From: Pseudomonas protegens
GTDB lineage: Bacteria > Pseudomonadota > Gammaproteobacteria > Pseudomonadales > Pseudomonadaceae
NCBI RefSeq assembly: GCF_013407925.2
Contig: NZ_CP060201.1
Location: 5,131,001 to 5,195,000, forward strand
Direction of reading: 5' to 3'
Length of the DNA: 64,000 nucleotides
The position numbers were made by a program, and so were the translations under genes. Positions 15,957-24,659 of this stretch are shown here, one piece after another (position 1 is the first letter of the stretch; the number at the start of each line of letters is the position of its first letter). The notes below the pieces were generated by a model, which was given only the letters and a program-made list of their open reading frames with translations, did no database searches and was not told the origin of the DNA.

Positions 15957-15968
15957 TGGTCTAGTCCA
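15957..15968. promoter_or_regulatory. HutC/GntR-type operator-like site 2
   Basis: TGGTCTAGTCCA, 11 of 12 matches to TGGTCTAGACCA, extended by one pairing base on each side (C...G). It lies 14 bases before the regulator ATG, a position suited to autorepression. Confidence 0.65.
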
Positions 15969-15982
15969 GATAGGTAACGTTG

Positions 15983-16696
15983 ATGCGTATTGATGCAACC
16001 AAAGCGGTGACAGCCATCGGCCAGGTCCTGCAGGAGCAGATCGCCCACGGTCTGTTGGCCCCCGGCAGCAAGCTGCCGGCCGAGCGCAAGCTCAGCGAGT
16101 TGTTCGCCACCACCCGCATCACCGTGCGCGAGGCCTTGCTGCAATTGGAGGCCCAGGGGCAGATCTACCGCGAGGAGCGCCGGGGCTGGTTCGTTTCGCC
16201 GCCGCGGCTGGCCTACAACCTGATGCAGCGCAGTCACTTCCACGCCATGGTCAGTGCCCAGGGGCGAGTGCCTTCCACTGAGGTGATCTCGGCGCGCCTG
16301 CAACCGGCGTCGGCGGCGGTCTGCGCCTGGCTGCAATTACCGGCGCTGTCCAGCGTGATCCAGATCTGTCGGGCGCGGCGCATCGATGAGCGGCTGGTGC
16401 TGTATGTGGAGCACTACCTGAACCCCAAGTACTTTCCACACATTCTCGACCTGGATTTGAACCAGTCGATCACCGAGCTCTACGCCCGGCATTACGACCT
16501 GCATTACGGGCGGGTGCGCTTCGAGATCGTGCCCACCTCATTGCAGCCGGAAGCGGCGGCGGCCTTGAAGGTGTCGGTGGGCAGCCCCGGGCTGCGCATC
16601 GCCCGGGTCAACTATGACCAGCACGAGCGGCTGATCGATTGTGATCTGGAGTTCTGGCGGCATGATGCGATTCATGTCGGTGTCGACGTTCTTTAG
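15983..16696 (+). CDS. GntR-family transcriptional regulator, HutC/UTRA type
   Basis: A 237-residue regulator. Residues about 1-70 form the winged helix-turn-helix GntR domain (PGSKLPAERKLSELFATTRI, TVREALLQLEAQGQIYREER). Residues about 90-235 form a UTRA ligand domain as in HutC, PhnF, NagR and DasR. The ATG at 15983 is preferred (AGG eight bases upstream) over a TTG one codon earlier. It is divergent from the ABC operon and the intergenic region has two sites of the kind HutC-class proteins bind, so it is the likely repressor of that operon and of itself. The inducer is unknown; a phosphorylated or phosphonate compound is plausible. Confidence 0.88.
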   Translation: MRIDATKAVTAIGQVLQEQIAHGLLAPGSKLPAERKLSELFATTRITVREALLQLEAQGQIYREERRGWFVSPPRLAYNLMQRSHFHAMVSAQGRVPSTEVISARLQPASAAVCAWLQLPALSSVIQICRARRIDERLVLYVEHYLNPKYFPHILDLDLNQSITELYARHYDLHYGRVRFEIVPTSLQPEAAAALKVSVGSPGLRIARVNYDQHERLIDCDLEFWRHDAIHVGVDVL

Positions 16697-16705
16697 AGGC
16701 CAATG

Positions 16706-16731
16706 CCGTTCGCCGGCACGCCGGCTCCTAC
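16706..16731. repeat. single REP element (CCGGC type)
   Basis: CGTTCGCCGGCACGCCGGCT followed by CCTAC, between the convergent ends of the GntR and mechanosensitive-channel genes. Confidence 0.7.
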
Positions 16732-16735
16732 CGGG

Positions 16736-18892
16736 TCATTGTTTTTCCGGGGCGCTGCCGGGGGTGATCACCTGGATGCTCATGCGCGGGGTGGCCAGGT
16801 CCAGTCCGGCTTCGTCCAGGTGGCGCTTGAGGGACAGGTTGAACGCTCGGGACACTTCCCACTGTTTGATCGGTGCGGTCTTGAAGCGGGCCCGGAGGAT
16901 GGCGCTGCCGGACTCGAAGCTTTCCACGCCCTGAATCTCCAGCGGTGACCAGATATTGCGCCGTTGCAATGGGTCGGTGCGCATCTTCTGGCCGACATCG
17001 CGCATCAGCTTGATCGCGTCGTCGATCTCCATGTTGTAGGGGATCGCCACGCGGAAGATCGCGTAGCCGAACTCCCGGGAGTAGTTCTTGATGCTCTTGA
17101 TCTCGCTGAACGGGATGGTGTGCACGATGCCGTCGATGTCCCGCAGGCGCACGGTGCGGATGGTCAGGCCCTCGACGGTGCCGAGGTGGCCGCCGACATC
17201 CACGTAGTCGTCGATGGCCAGGGAGTCCTCGATGATGATGAACAGGCCGGTGATCAGGTCCGCCACCAGCGACTGGGCGCCGAAACCGATGGCCAGGCCG
17301 ATGACGCCGGCACCGGCCAGCAGCGGCGTGACGTTCATGCCCATGTTGGCCAGGGCGACGATGGTGGCAATGATGAAGATCGCCACGAACAGCACGTTGC
17401 GGATCAGCGGCATCATGGTTTGCGCGCGGGCATTGGCCAGGCCCTTGCGCGAGCGGGTCAGGGCGTGATGCACCGCGGTGTCGCTCAAGATCCAGATCAG
17501 CCAGGCGAAGATCAGGGTGCCGGCGAGGCTGAACAGCTTGACGCTGACTTCATGGCCGTCGCCTTCGGTGAAGCGGATCAGCGACATGCCCCAGACCCGC
17601 AGGCCCAGTTCGATGAACGCCAGCCATACCGCCAGGTGGGCAAGGGTATAGAAGAAGCTTTTCAGTCGTTCGGAATACAGCGCATGGCGTTTGTGTCCGC
17701 GTTGCGGCTTGAGGGCGTGGCGCCGCACCAGGCCGTTGATCACCATGCACAGCACCAGCAGCACGGTGCACAGCAGCGACTGACGCAGGGCGGTGCTGGT
17801 GTCGCCGGCGGAAACGAAGGTGGCGAACAGTGAAATGCCCACCAGCACCAGGGCCGGCAGATACCAGAAGGTGCCGATGATTTCGATGGTGTCGCTCAGG
17901 GCCCGGCGAGTTAGGCGCCGGGACAGTGGCTGGTTGCGGATCAGGTGGGCGATTGGCCGGCGGAAGCGCAGGATGAACACCCCGGTGGACAGCGCCGCCA
18001 TCACATTGGCGAAGGTTGCCGCGGTATGGGCCAGGTGCTGGCCGAGGCTGGCCACCATGCGCGGGTCGCTCAGGGCCTCGCCGAAAGCGGCGAAGCTGCC
18101 GATCCACCACAGCGGGCGGAAGGCCTGGCGGCGCAGGATGTACAGCGCGCGATGACGGTGCGGGCCATCGAGCACGGAAAACGCCACCACACAGATCGCC
18201 GAGAAGCAGGTGCCCACCACCAGCGCGTAGGCCAGGACCATGGCCAGGTCCTTGCCCAGCGAGGAGGGCAGGGAATAGGTCAGGTACACGGTGATCAGCA
18301 GGGCGATCAGCCAGGGGCCGAGCTTGCGCAGGGCGAAACGCAGCAAGTCCCAGGTCTTGGGGTGCTGGGGCAGTTCGTCGGTGAGGCCAAAACGCAGGCG
18401 CACCCGGTGGCTGAGCCAGATCAAGGCCGCCGCCAACAGGCTCCAGACCATGAGGATCAAGGCAAAGGCAAAGATGATCGGCAGCCATTGGCTGGCCGGC
18501 AGCATCAGTGCCGAAAGCTCCTCCTTGGCCTGGTCGAACTCGTCGGACCAGCGGGTCACCGGGCTGTCGGCGCCGGAGAATTGTTTTTCCAGGTTCGACA
18601 AGGTGCCGCCGATCAGACCGAGCACGCCTTCTTCGGGAGTGGGTTGGGCTTTTTTCGTGGCGTCCCGCAGCTTCTTCAGGTCCGCCAGCAGCTTGGCTCG
18701 CTGCTGGTCGTTCTCCAGGGACTTGATCACCTCATCCAGGGATTGCCCCAAGGGTTCCTCGGCCTGGGGCTGCGCCTTGGTCTGGTTGCCCAGCAGGCCG
18801 GGCAGGCCCACCGCCTGAGCGCTGCCCAGCGGCAGCAGGGTCAGCAGGCAGACAAGTACATAGCAGGGCAGGGCGAAAAGACGAGCAAACAC
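16736..18892 (-). CDS. MscS-family mechanosensitive ion channel (YbiO-like, large)
   Basis: A 718-residue inner-membrane channel that should open on hypo-osmotic shock. GTG start, with GAGG 11 bases upstream. The N-terminus is a signal peptide (ending GSAQA), then a periplasmic Gln/Lys-rich helical domain (about 30-135), a long array of hydrophobic helices, and the conserved MscS core (about residues 500-690): the pore helix with GAGVIGLAIGFGAQSLVADL, then the beta domain with VDVGGHLGTVEGLTIRTVRL. Length and topology match the large YbiO/YnaI-type members. It follows a small two-helix protein gene on the same strand. Confidence 0.92.
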   Translation of the reverse strand: MFARLFALPCYVLVCLLTLLPLGSAQAVGLPGLLGNQTKAQPQAEEPLGQSLDEVIKSLENDQQRAKLLADLKKLRDATKKAQPTPEEGVLGLIGGTLSNLEKQFSGADSPVTRWSDEFDQAKEELSALMLPASQWLPIIFAFALILMVWSLLAAALIWLSHRVRLRFGLTDELPQHPKTWDLLRFALRKLGPWLIALLITVYLTYSLPSSLGKDLAMVLAYALVVGTCFSAICVVAFSVLDGPHRHRALYILRRQAFRPLWWIGSFAAFGEALSDPRMVASLGQHLAHTAATFANVMAALSTGVFILRFRRPIAHLIRNQPLSRRLTRRALSDTIEIIGTFWYLPALVLVGISLFATFVSAGDTSTALRQSLLCTVLLVLCMVINGLVRRHALKPQRGHKRHALYSERLKSFFYTLAHLAVWLAFIELGLRVWGMSLIRFTEGDGHEVSVKLFSLAGTLIFAWLIWILSDTAVHHALTRSRKGLANARAQTMMPLIRNVLFVAIFIIATIVALANMGMNVTPLLAGAGVIGLAIGFGAQSLVADLITGLFIIIEDSLAIDDYVDVGGHLGTVEGLTIRTVRLRDIDGIVHTIPFSEIKSIKNYSREFGYAIFRVAIPYNMEIDDAIKLMRDVGQKMRTDPLQRRNIWSPLEIQGVESFESGSAILRARFKTAPIKQWEVSRAFNLSLKRHLDEAGLDLATPRMSIQVITPGSAPEKQ

Positions 18893-18971
18893 TGGGCGGT
18901 CAACCTCGCAGACAAACGGATCGACCGAGTGTACGAGGCCACCAAATTCAATGCGAGGGCAGGCGCTGCAT

Positions 18972-19178
18972 TTATTCCGCGAGCTTGGCCAGGATCTTGT
19001 AGACCACGGTGCCGAGAATCAGCAGCATGCCGACCCACATGCTGAACACCCCGAGGTTCTTGTCCCGGAAGTTGAAGCCGATGGCCAACAGGATCATGCC
19101 CGTGAGAATCGGGATGAGCATGGAATGGAACGAAGACATCGAGATCATGGCGACGGCCTTGTCAGAAAAGGTACTCAT
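18972..19178 (-). CDS. small two-helix membrane protein
   Basis: 68 residues, with two hydrophobic segments (about 17-34 and 43-62) separated by the polar turn NFRDKNLG. No domain recognised. It lies 80 bp upstream of the MscS-family gene on the same strand and may be co-transcribed with it. The start has only a weak Shine-Dalgarno site. Coding is supported by the coherent two-helix pattern and its fit between neighbours. Confidence 0.6.
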   Translation of the reverse strand: MSTFSDKAVAMISMSSFHSMLIPILTGMILLAIGFNFRDKNLGVFSMWVGMLLILGTVVYKILAKLAE

Positions 19179-19259
19179 GAGTCTAGGTCGCTTTGTCGCG
19201 ACCTGGGTTGATGTGCATCAGAAGCCGGCGGGCGTGGAGGTACACGCCCGCCGCTTGCC

Positions 19260-20549
19260 TCATGGCAGTTCGCGGCTGGCGTAGAAGGCGCTCAGCACCT
19301 TCACTAGGTGGGCCAGGTCATGGCTGCCGCACAGTTCGCGGATCGAATGCATGGCGAAAGTCGGCAGGCCGATATCCACGGTGCGTACCCCCAGGTGGCT
19401 GGCGGTGATCGGGCCGATGGTCGAGCCGCAGCCCATGTCGCTGCGCACCACGAAGCTCTGCACCGGCACTTCTTCGGCCATGCACAGGTGACGGAAGAAA
19501 CCGGCGGTTTCGCTGTTGGTGGCGTAACGCTGATTGCTGTTGACCTTGATCACGGGGCCGGCATTGAGTTTCGGGCCGTGGTTGGCGTCGTGCTTGTCGG
19601 CGTAGTTGGGGTGCACGCCGTGGGCGTTGTCGGCGGACACCAGCAGCGATTTCTGGATGGTGCGCACGAACTCGTCGCCTTCGGGCAGCAGGCGGCGCAA
19701 GGTCTGTTCGAGCATCGGACCGTCGGCGCCGCAGGCCGAGCAGGAGCCGACTTCTTCGTGGTCGTTGCACACCAGCACGCAGGTTTCTTCGCTGTCGGCG
19801 TTCAACAGGGCCTGCAGTCCGGCGTAGCAGGACAGCAGGTTGTCCAGGCGCGCACCGGCAATGAAATCACCGTGCAGGCCGATCACTGCGGCGCTCTGGG
19901 TGTCGTAGAAACTCAACTCGTAGTCCAGCACCACGTCGGCGTTCAGGCCGTGTTCCCGAGCCAGCTGGTCGGTGAGTACCGCACGGAAATCCACGCGCTC
20001 GTCGCCAGCGAACTGGGCCAGGATCGGCGGCAGTTCATTCTGCGCATTGATCGCCCAGCCTTGATTGGCTTCGCGGTTGAGGTGAATGGCCAGGTTGGGA
20101 ATGATCGCGATCGGCGCCTTGAAATCGATCAGTTGGCTTTCCACCTTGCCGTCGCGGCGGAAGGTCACGCGGCCGGCCAGGGACAGATCACGATCGAACC
20201 AGGGAGCCAGCAGCGCACCGCCATAGACTTCCACGCCCAGCTGCCAGAAGCCCTGGCGCTGCAGCTCCGGCTGGGGCTTGACCCGCAGGCACGGACTGTC
20301 GGTGTGCGCGCCCACCAGGCGGATGCCGCCTTGCAACGGCGAGTGCCGCCCCAGCTTGAAGGCGACGATGGAGGAGTCGTTACGGGTGACGTAGTAGCGA
20401 CCGTTGGCCTCGGTGGTCCATGGCTCGCGCTCGTCGAGGCGTTGATAACCGGCCGCTTCCAGACGTTGAACAAGGCTGGCAGTGGCATGGAAAGGGGTAG
20501 GGGAGGCCTTGAGGAAGTCGATCAGGCCTTGGTTCAACTCTTCGCGCAT
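19260..20549 (-). CDS. apeB: M18-family aspartyl-type aminopeptidase
   Basis: A 429-residue cytosolic zinc aminopeptidase. Metal and catalytic motifs of family M18 are present: GAHTDSP (about residue 80), the Asp in [21 protein letters not shown], and the C-terminal [19 protein letters not shown]. The length is normal. Start codon with GGAG eight bases upstream. Gene order next to rluA/min matches what I recall for P. aeruginosa, except that an extra gene separates apeB from rluA here. Confidence 0.95.
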   Translation of the reverse strand: MREELNQGLIDFLKASPTPFHATASLVQRLEAAGYQRLDEREPWTTEANGRYYVTRNDSSIVAFKLGRHSPLQGGIRLVGAHTDSPCLRVKPQPELQRQGFWQLGVEVYGGALLAPWFDRDLSLAGRVTFRRDGKVESQLIDFKAPIAIIPNLAIHLNREANQGWAINAQNELPPILAQFAGDERVDFRAVLTDQLAREHGLNADVVLDYELSFYDTQSAAVIGLHGDFIAGARLDNLLSCYAGLQALLNADSEETCVLVCNDHEEVGSCSACGADGPMLEQTLRRLLPEGDEFVRTIQKSLLVSADNAHGVHPNYADKHDANHGPKLNAGPVIKVNSNQRYATNSETAGFFRHLCMAEEVPVQSFVVRSDMGCGSTIGPITASHLGVRTVDIGLPTFAMHSIRELCGSHDLAHLVKVLSAFYASRELP

Positions 20550-20648
20550 AAATAGCTCCAGACAGCAGTGGCGCGAGTTTAACGTATTGGATCGTGGCGA
20601 TGGGCAAGAGCGTTTGAAGCTGGTTGCCCATTGACAGCAGAACCCACG

Positions 20649-21761
20649 TCAATGGGGGGTTGACGCCAACTGCTCGCGCAGATAGTTCAGGATGGCCTGT
20701 TGATCTTCCTGGCTGGTCGGTTTGGGCAACACCTTCGGCCAGGAGCCACTGTCGAGATTCAGTAGTCGTTGTTGTTTTTGCGGATCCCAGCGTCCGATAT
20801 CCCTGGAGGCGTTTTTCCACCACTCGTGCCTACAGGCCAAGTGATAAGGATTGCTGGACAATTCGTTTCCATAGTGCAGGTCCCGGGCAATCCTTTTCAG
20901 TTCGCCGTCAAGTTTGCGTAGGCGCCACTTAATTTGAATTTGTTTCCGCAGCGATGGCTCGGGCACCTGGCGTGGAACCTCTCGAGATAGCGAGATCAGT
21001 TCAGAGCGATAGTCTTCGCCGTAAAGTGCGAAAAAGCGCGCCTGCATCGTGTGGAAGAAACGCTTTTTGGCAAAGTAGTGATAGACGTACTTCTTGGTTT
21101 CTTGCACGGGCTTGTCACGCATTGCAAATGACAAAGCAATCTGTTCGATCGTGTGGATATCGAATGGGGCCTGGGTCCACTCGTCGATAAAGCCGATGGA
21201 CTTTTCCAGCAGTGGTGTATCGCTATCGGTCAGTCCGCACAGGCCACTGTTGTAGAGCTTGAAATCGCTGTCAGGCTGTACGCCATGCGTTTGCAAGCAT
21301 GCGCCAAGCTTGAGGTAGTTCTGACGCGTGCTCACATCTCGCCAATGGTATTCAAACTCGTCCATCAAGTAGTTCTGAGGACTGATCTTTTTCAGCAGCA
21401 AATGAGGGTTTTTCAGAAAGAGTGTGTCGGTGTCTGCGAAAAGGGTTTTTTCCGCGAGTTTAAGCCCAGCGGCCATAGCACAGGCTTTGCGCCGATGGTG
21501 ATAGCCGTTCTGGCCTTGCCACTGGTGCAGGATTTCCTCGTTCAACGCGACGATATCTACTGGCCAGCCAACATAATCCTGGGGGCGGTCGGTCATTATC
21601 CTGATGCACAGCGACTCTCCGTTATTCAACAGGCTAAGTGCCGTGAGGATGCTGAATTTGACTTCGCGCCGATAAACCTCGTGGTTACCGTAAACCAGGT
21701 AGAGCAGTTGCTCTGGGGTTTTTACCAGGGAGTGCGGGGCAAGTGCTGCTATGCACGACAT
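20649..21761 (-). CDS. glycosyltransferase-like protein (accessory)
   Basis: A 370-residue soluble protein starting with a good AAGGA site. The motif FADTDTLFL (about residues 107-115) resembles the DxD metal/sugar-nucleotide motif of GT-A glycosyltransferases (GT8-like), and the preceding part (YLVYGNHEVYRREVKFSIL..., then MTDRPQDYVGWP) fits their nucleotide-binding half. The C-terminal ~100 residues are Arg/Lys-rich with no recognised domain. Base composition is visibly less GC-rich than apeB and rluA, and I do not recall it at this locus in P. aeruginosa, so it may be an acquired gene. Target (LPS, capsule, protein) unknown. Confidence 0.7.
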   Translation of the reverse strand: MSCIAALAPHSLVKTPEQLLYLVYGNHEVYRREVKFSILTALSLLNNGESLCIRIMTDRPQDYVGWPVDIVALNEEILHQWQGQNGYHHRRKACAMAAGLKLAEKTLFADTDTLFLKNPHLLLKKISPQNYLMDEFEYHWRDVSTRQNYLKLGACLQTHGVQPDSDFKLYNSGLCGLTDSDTPLLEKSIGFIDEWTQAPFDIHTIEQIALSFAMRDKPVQETKKYVYHYFAKKRFFHTMQARFFALYGEDYRSELISLSREVPRQVPEPSLRKQIQIKWRLRKLDGELKRIARDLHYGNELSSNPYHLACRHEWWKNASRDIGRWDPQKQQRLLNLDSGSWPKVLPKPTSQEDQQAILNYLREQLASTPH

Positions 21762-21805
21762 CGGTCAAGTGTCCTTACTGAGGGCGCGGGCTGATCAGGT
21801 GGTTA

Positions 21806-22441
21806 TCAAAACGGCGCAGGGCATTCGAAGCGCAGGCGCTCACCGGTCTGGGGGTGGGTGAAGCTGAGCATGCTTGCGTGCAGGCACAGGCGTGGCCAGG
21901 CAGCCAGGGCTTGCGGGTGGGCGTAGAGGCCGTCGCCCAGCAGCGGATGGCCGATGGACAGCATATGCACCCGCAGTTGGTGGGAGCGTCCGGTGATCGG
22001 CGTCAGTTCGACCCGGCACCAGTCGCCGCAACGCTCCAGCACGCGCCAGAAGGTCAGGGCGTGTTTGCCGAATTCGTGATCCACCACGTGCCGCGGTTTG
22101 GTTGGCGGGTCATAGCGCAAGGGCAGGTCGATGCTGCCGCTGTCCAGTTCCGGCTGGCCCCAGCACAGGGCGGTGTAGGCTTTTTCGGTTTCACGGTCAT
22201 GAAACTGCCGCGACAGCTCGCGATGAGTGTCCGGGTCCCGGGCCAGGAGAATGATGCCTGAGGTTTCCCAATCCAGCCGGTGGACGATCCGAGCTTCGGG
22301 GTAGCCGTTTTCTTGCAGGCGGGTGATCAGGCAGTCCTTGTTGTCATCGGCGCGACCAGGGACTGAAAGCAGCAGGGTGGGTTTGTTCACCACCAGGACG
22401 GCGGCGTCCTGATGCAGGATGTGGATATTCGACAACGGCAT
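21806..22441 (-). CDS. rluA: dual-specificity rRNA/tRNA pseudouridine synthase RluA
   Basis: A 211-residue RluA-family pseudouridine synthase. The catalytic Asp lies in HRLDWETSGIILLARD (about residue 58), and the C-terminal motif GRSHQLRVHMLSIGHPLLGD is typical. There is no S4 domain and the protein is short, as in RluA itself (23S rRNA position 746 and tRNA position 32 in E. coli), rather than RluC/RluD. GAGG precedes the start. It lies downstream of minE, separated by a long-stemmed hairpin. Confidence 0.9.
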   Translation of the reverse strand: MPLSNIHILHQDAAVLVVNKPTLLLSVPGRADDNKDCLITRLQENGYPEARIVHRLDWETSGIILLARDPDTHRELSRQFHDRETEKAYTALCWGQPELDSGSIDLPLRYDPPTKPRHVVDHEFGKHALTFWRVLERCGDWCRVELTPITGRSHQLRVHMLSIGHPLLGDGLYAHPQALAAWPRLCLHASMLSFTHPQTGERLRFECPAPF

Positions 22442-22466
22442 TAAAACAGCCTCGTAACAAACGCCA

Positions 22467-22515
22467 ACGGCGGCTCGCCGACCCCATTCAATGCATGAGG
22501 CCTGCGAGCCGCCGT
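22467..22515 (-). terminator. long-stem hairpin between minE and rluA
   Basis: ACGGCGGCTCGC (22467-22478) pairs perfectly with GCGAGCCGCCGT (22504-22515), 12 bp with a 25-base loop. There is no T-run, so it may be a processing or mRNA-stability element rather than a true terminator. Confidence 0.45.
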
Positions 22516-22532
22516 GGCTCCTGGCGGATCAA

Positions 22533-22787
22533 TCAGCGATCAGGCAGGGTGATATTGAGTTCCAGGATCGAGCAACTGCCCTGGTTTTCCAGAGCGACGT
22601 GCACGTCGTCGGACCCGATATTGACGTACTTGCGGATCACTTCCACCAGTTCCTTCTGCAAGGCGGGCAAGTAATCAGGGGTGCTGCGCTGGCCGCGTTC
22701 ATGCGCCACGATGATCTGTAGACGCTCTTTCGCTACCGACGCGGTGCTGACCTTTTTGCTGGCACGAAAGAAGTCAAAAAGATTCAT
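22533..22787 (-). CDS. minE: cell division topological specificity factor MinE
   Basis: 84 residues, the usual MinE length. The N-terminal MNLFDFF amphipathic start and the anti-MinCD helix region ([13 protein letters not shown]) are conserved, followed by the topological-specificity domain. MinE stimulates the MinD ATPase and drives Min oscillation. Its ATG overlaps the minD TAA by one base (TAATG), with GGAGGT provided by the end of minD, so translation is probably coupled. Confidence 0.97.
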   Translation of the reverse strand: MNLFDFFRASKKVSTASVAKERLQIIVAHERGQRSTPDYLPALQKELVEVIRKYVNIGSDDVHVALENQGSCSILELNITLPDR

Positions 22788-23599
22788 TATCTACCTCCAA
22801 ACAGGCGCTCGAAGAATCCCTTCTTCTCGACATCAAGGAACCGATGTTCCACGGTTTTGCCCAGCAGACGATCGACCGCGTCGCTGTAGGCCTGGCCCGC
22901 ATCGCTCTGGTCGTCGAGAATCACCGGCACGCCCTGGTTGGAAGCCTTGAGCACCGCCTGGGATTCGGGAATCACGCCCAGCAGGGTTACTGCGAGAATT
23001 TCTTTGACGTCTTCAACGCCGAGCATTTCGCCATTGCTGACGCGCTCCGGGTTGTAACGGGTCAGCAGCAGGTGCTCCTTGATCGCATCTTCGCCCTTCT
23101 CGGCGCGACGGGACTTGCTGGCCAGCAGGCCGAGCATACGGTCGGAGTCACGCACCGAAGACACTTCAGGGTTGGTCACGACAATCGCTTCGTCGGCGAA
23201 GTACATGGCCAAGTGGGCGCCTTTCTCGATACCTGCAGGCGAGTCGCAGACCACGAACTCGAAGGTTTCCTTGAGTTCCATCAGGACTTTTTCCACGCCT
23301 TCGAGGGTCAGTGCGTCCTTGTCGCGGGTCTGGCTGGCGGCCAGCACGTAGAGGTTTTCCAGGCGCTTGTCTTTGATCAGGGCTTGCTGCAGGTTGGCTT
23401 CGCCGTTCACCACGTTGACGAAGTCATACACCACGCGACGCTCGCAGCCCATGATCAGGTCGAGGTTACGCAGGCCGACGTCGAAGTCGACGATGACTGT
23501 TTTGTGACCACGCAGAGCGAGGCCGGTACCGATAGCGGCGCTGGTGGTGGTTTTACCCACGCCACCCTTGCCGGATGTAACCACGAGAATCTTGGCCAA
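22787..23599 (-). CDS. minD: septum site-determining ATPase MinD
   Basis: 270 residues. The deviant Walker A motif GKGGVGKTT is at residues 10-18, and the C-terminal amphipathic membrane-targeting helix [11 protein letters not shown] is present. MinD binds the membrane with ATP, recruits MinC and is released by MinE. The start codon is TTG (23597-23599) with AGGGGTG seven bases upstream; no nearby ATG fits. It lies about 200 bp after minC and overlaps minE. Confidence 0.97.
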   Translation of the reverse strand: MAKILVVTSGKGGVGKTTTSAAIGTGLALRGHKTVIVDFDVGLRNLDLIMGCERRVVYDFVNVVNGEANLQQALIKDKRLENLYVLAASQTRDKDALTLEGVEKVLMELKETFEFVVCDSPAGIEKGAHLAMYFADEAIVVTNPEVSSVRDSDRMLGLLASKSRRAEKGEDAIKEHLLLTRYNPERVSNGEMLGVEDVKEILAVTLLGVIPESQAVLKASNQGVPVILDDQSDAGQAYSDAVDRLLGKTVEHRFLDVEKKGFFERLFGGR

Positions 23600-23799
23600 G
23601 GTGTTTCACCCCTAAGGAAAAAGGACTTTTAGCCCCTGAAAAACATCTCTTGAAAACTACTGCAGTCGGACAGCCTTGGCTGGAGCTCGGTCAGCGGCAG
23701 GATTTATCGTCGATAAACACTGCTGATTGCCAATTTCCTACTTCGTTTGAGCCGTAATCGCTACGTTTTAGAGATGCTTGGAAAATGCGGCAGTATCCG

Positions 23800-24537
23800 T
23801 TAAAGACGTGTGATGTTCAACACGTCACCCGACAGGCTGACCTGGACTCCAGAGCCCCACAGAGGGTCGCGTCGCAGGTCCTCGGAAACCTTGTACTGAC
23901 CGGCGATGGAGATCAGTTCAGCGCTCAATTGCTGACAGAAAATCCGTGCCTTGGTGTCACCTTTGACGCCAGCCAGGGCCCGGCCGCGCATCGGGCCGTA
24001 TACATGGATATTGCCATCGGCGAGAAGTTCCGCTCCGGGGCTGACCGAGGACACCACCACCAGATCGCCACCTTGGGCATAAATCTGCTGCCCGCCGCGT
24101 ACTGGCGAAGTGATGATGCGGGTCGGTTTGACCGTGGGCTCCGGCGGCTTTTCCGGCACTTTCTTGATTTCGCTCTCCGGCGGTTCAAGTGGCCGTTCCC
24201 GGGCACCGGAAGGCGGCAGCACCGGCAGGTCGACGGCAATCGCCGCGGCAATGTCTTCTATGCGACTGGCACGAATGGCCAGGGTGCGCAGGCCGTGGTG
24301 GCGGCAGACGCGCATCAGCCCGGGCAGATCCACCGAGCCCTCGGCGGCAGGCAGCTTGTCCAGCGCCAGCACCAGTGGCGCATTGCTGAAGAAGTTCGGG
24401 GCCTGGGCGACTTTCGCGGCCAGTTGGCGATCAAGGCCTTCAAGGTCGTTGCGGGCCAGTTCCAGCACCGTGATGGCGAGCATGCTGCCCTTTAACTGGA
24501 ACACAGGATCTTGGTCTAGCGATTCGGTTTGGCTCAT
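23800..24537 (-). CDS. minC: septum site-determining protein MinC
   Basis: About 245 residues from the ATG at 24537 ([11 protein letters not shown]...). The N-terminal FtsZ-inhibiting domain is followed by a Pro/Glu-rich linker (about 115-140) and the C-terminal beta-helix domain (about 145-245), with [17 protein letters not shown], the MinD-binding and dimerisation part. MinC blocks Z-ring assembly near poles. The frame extends upstream to 24561, but the chosen start matches the usual N-terminus. Order minC-minD-minE on the minus strand is standard; minC is divergent from the acyltransferase gene. Confidence 0.95.
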   Translation of the reverse strand: MSQTESLDQDPVFQLKGSMLAITVLELARNDLEGLDRQLAAKVAQAPNFFSNAPLVLALDKLPAAEGSVDLPGLMRVCRHHGLRTLAIRASRIEDIAAAIAVDLPVLPPSGARERPLEPPESEIKKVPEKPPEPTVKPTRIITSPVRGGQQIYAQGGDLVVVSSVSPGAELLADGNIHVYGPMRGRALAGVKGDTKARIFCQQLSAELISIAGQYKVSEDLRRDPLWGSGVQVSLSGDVLNITRL

Positions 24538-24659
24538 GGTCTGCAGAAGGCGGCTTGTCACTAAAAGTGCCGAGACTTATAACGAGATCGCCCGCGCCCC
24601 GCAAGCCAGGTCGAACCGATGTAGAATGCGCGGCCTTGTTGTCTGTCCCGGAATCTGTA

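Larger units (their letters stand above)
15620..15982. other. divergent intergenic region (363 bp) with two operator-like sites
   Basis: No gene recognised. It separates the ABC operon (leftward) from its probable regulator (rightward) and holds the two TGGTCTAG palindromes listed separately. Both promoters should lie here; no confident -35/-10 pair was assigned. Confidence 0.6.
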
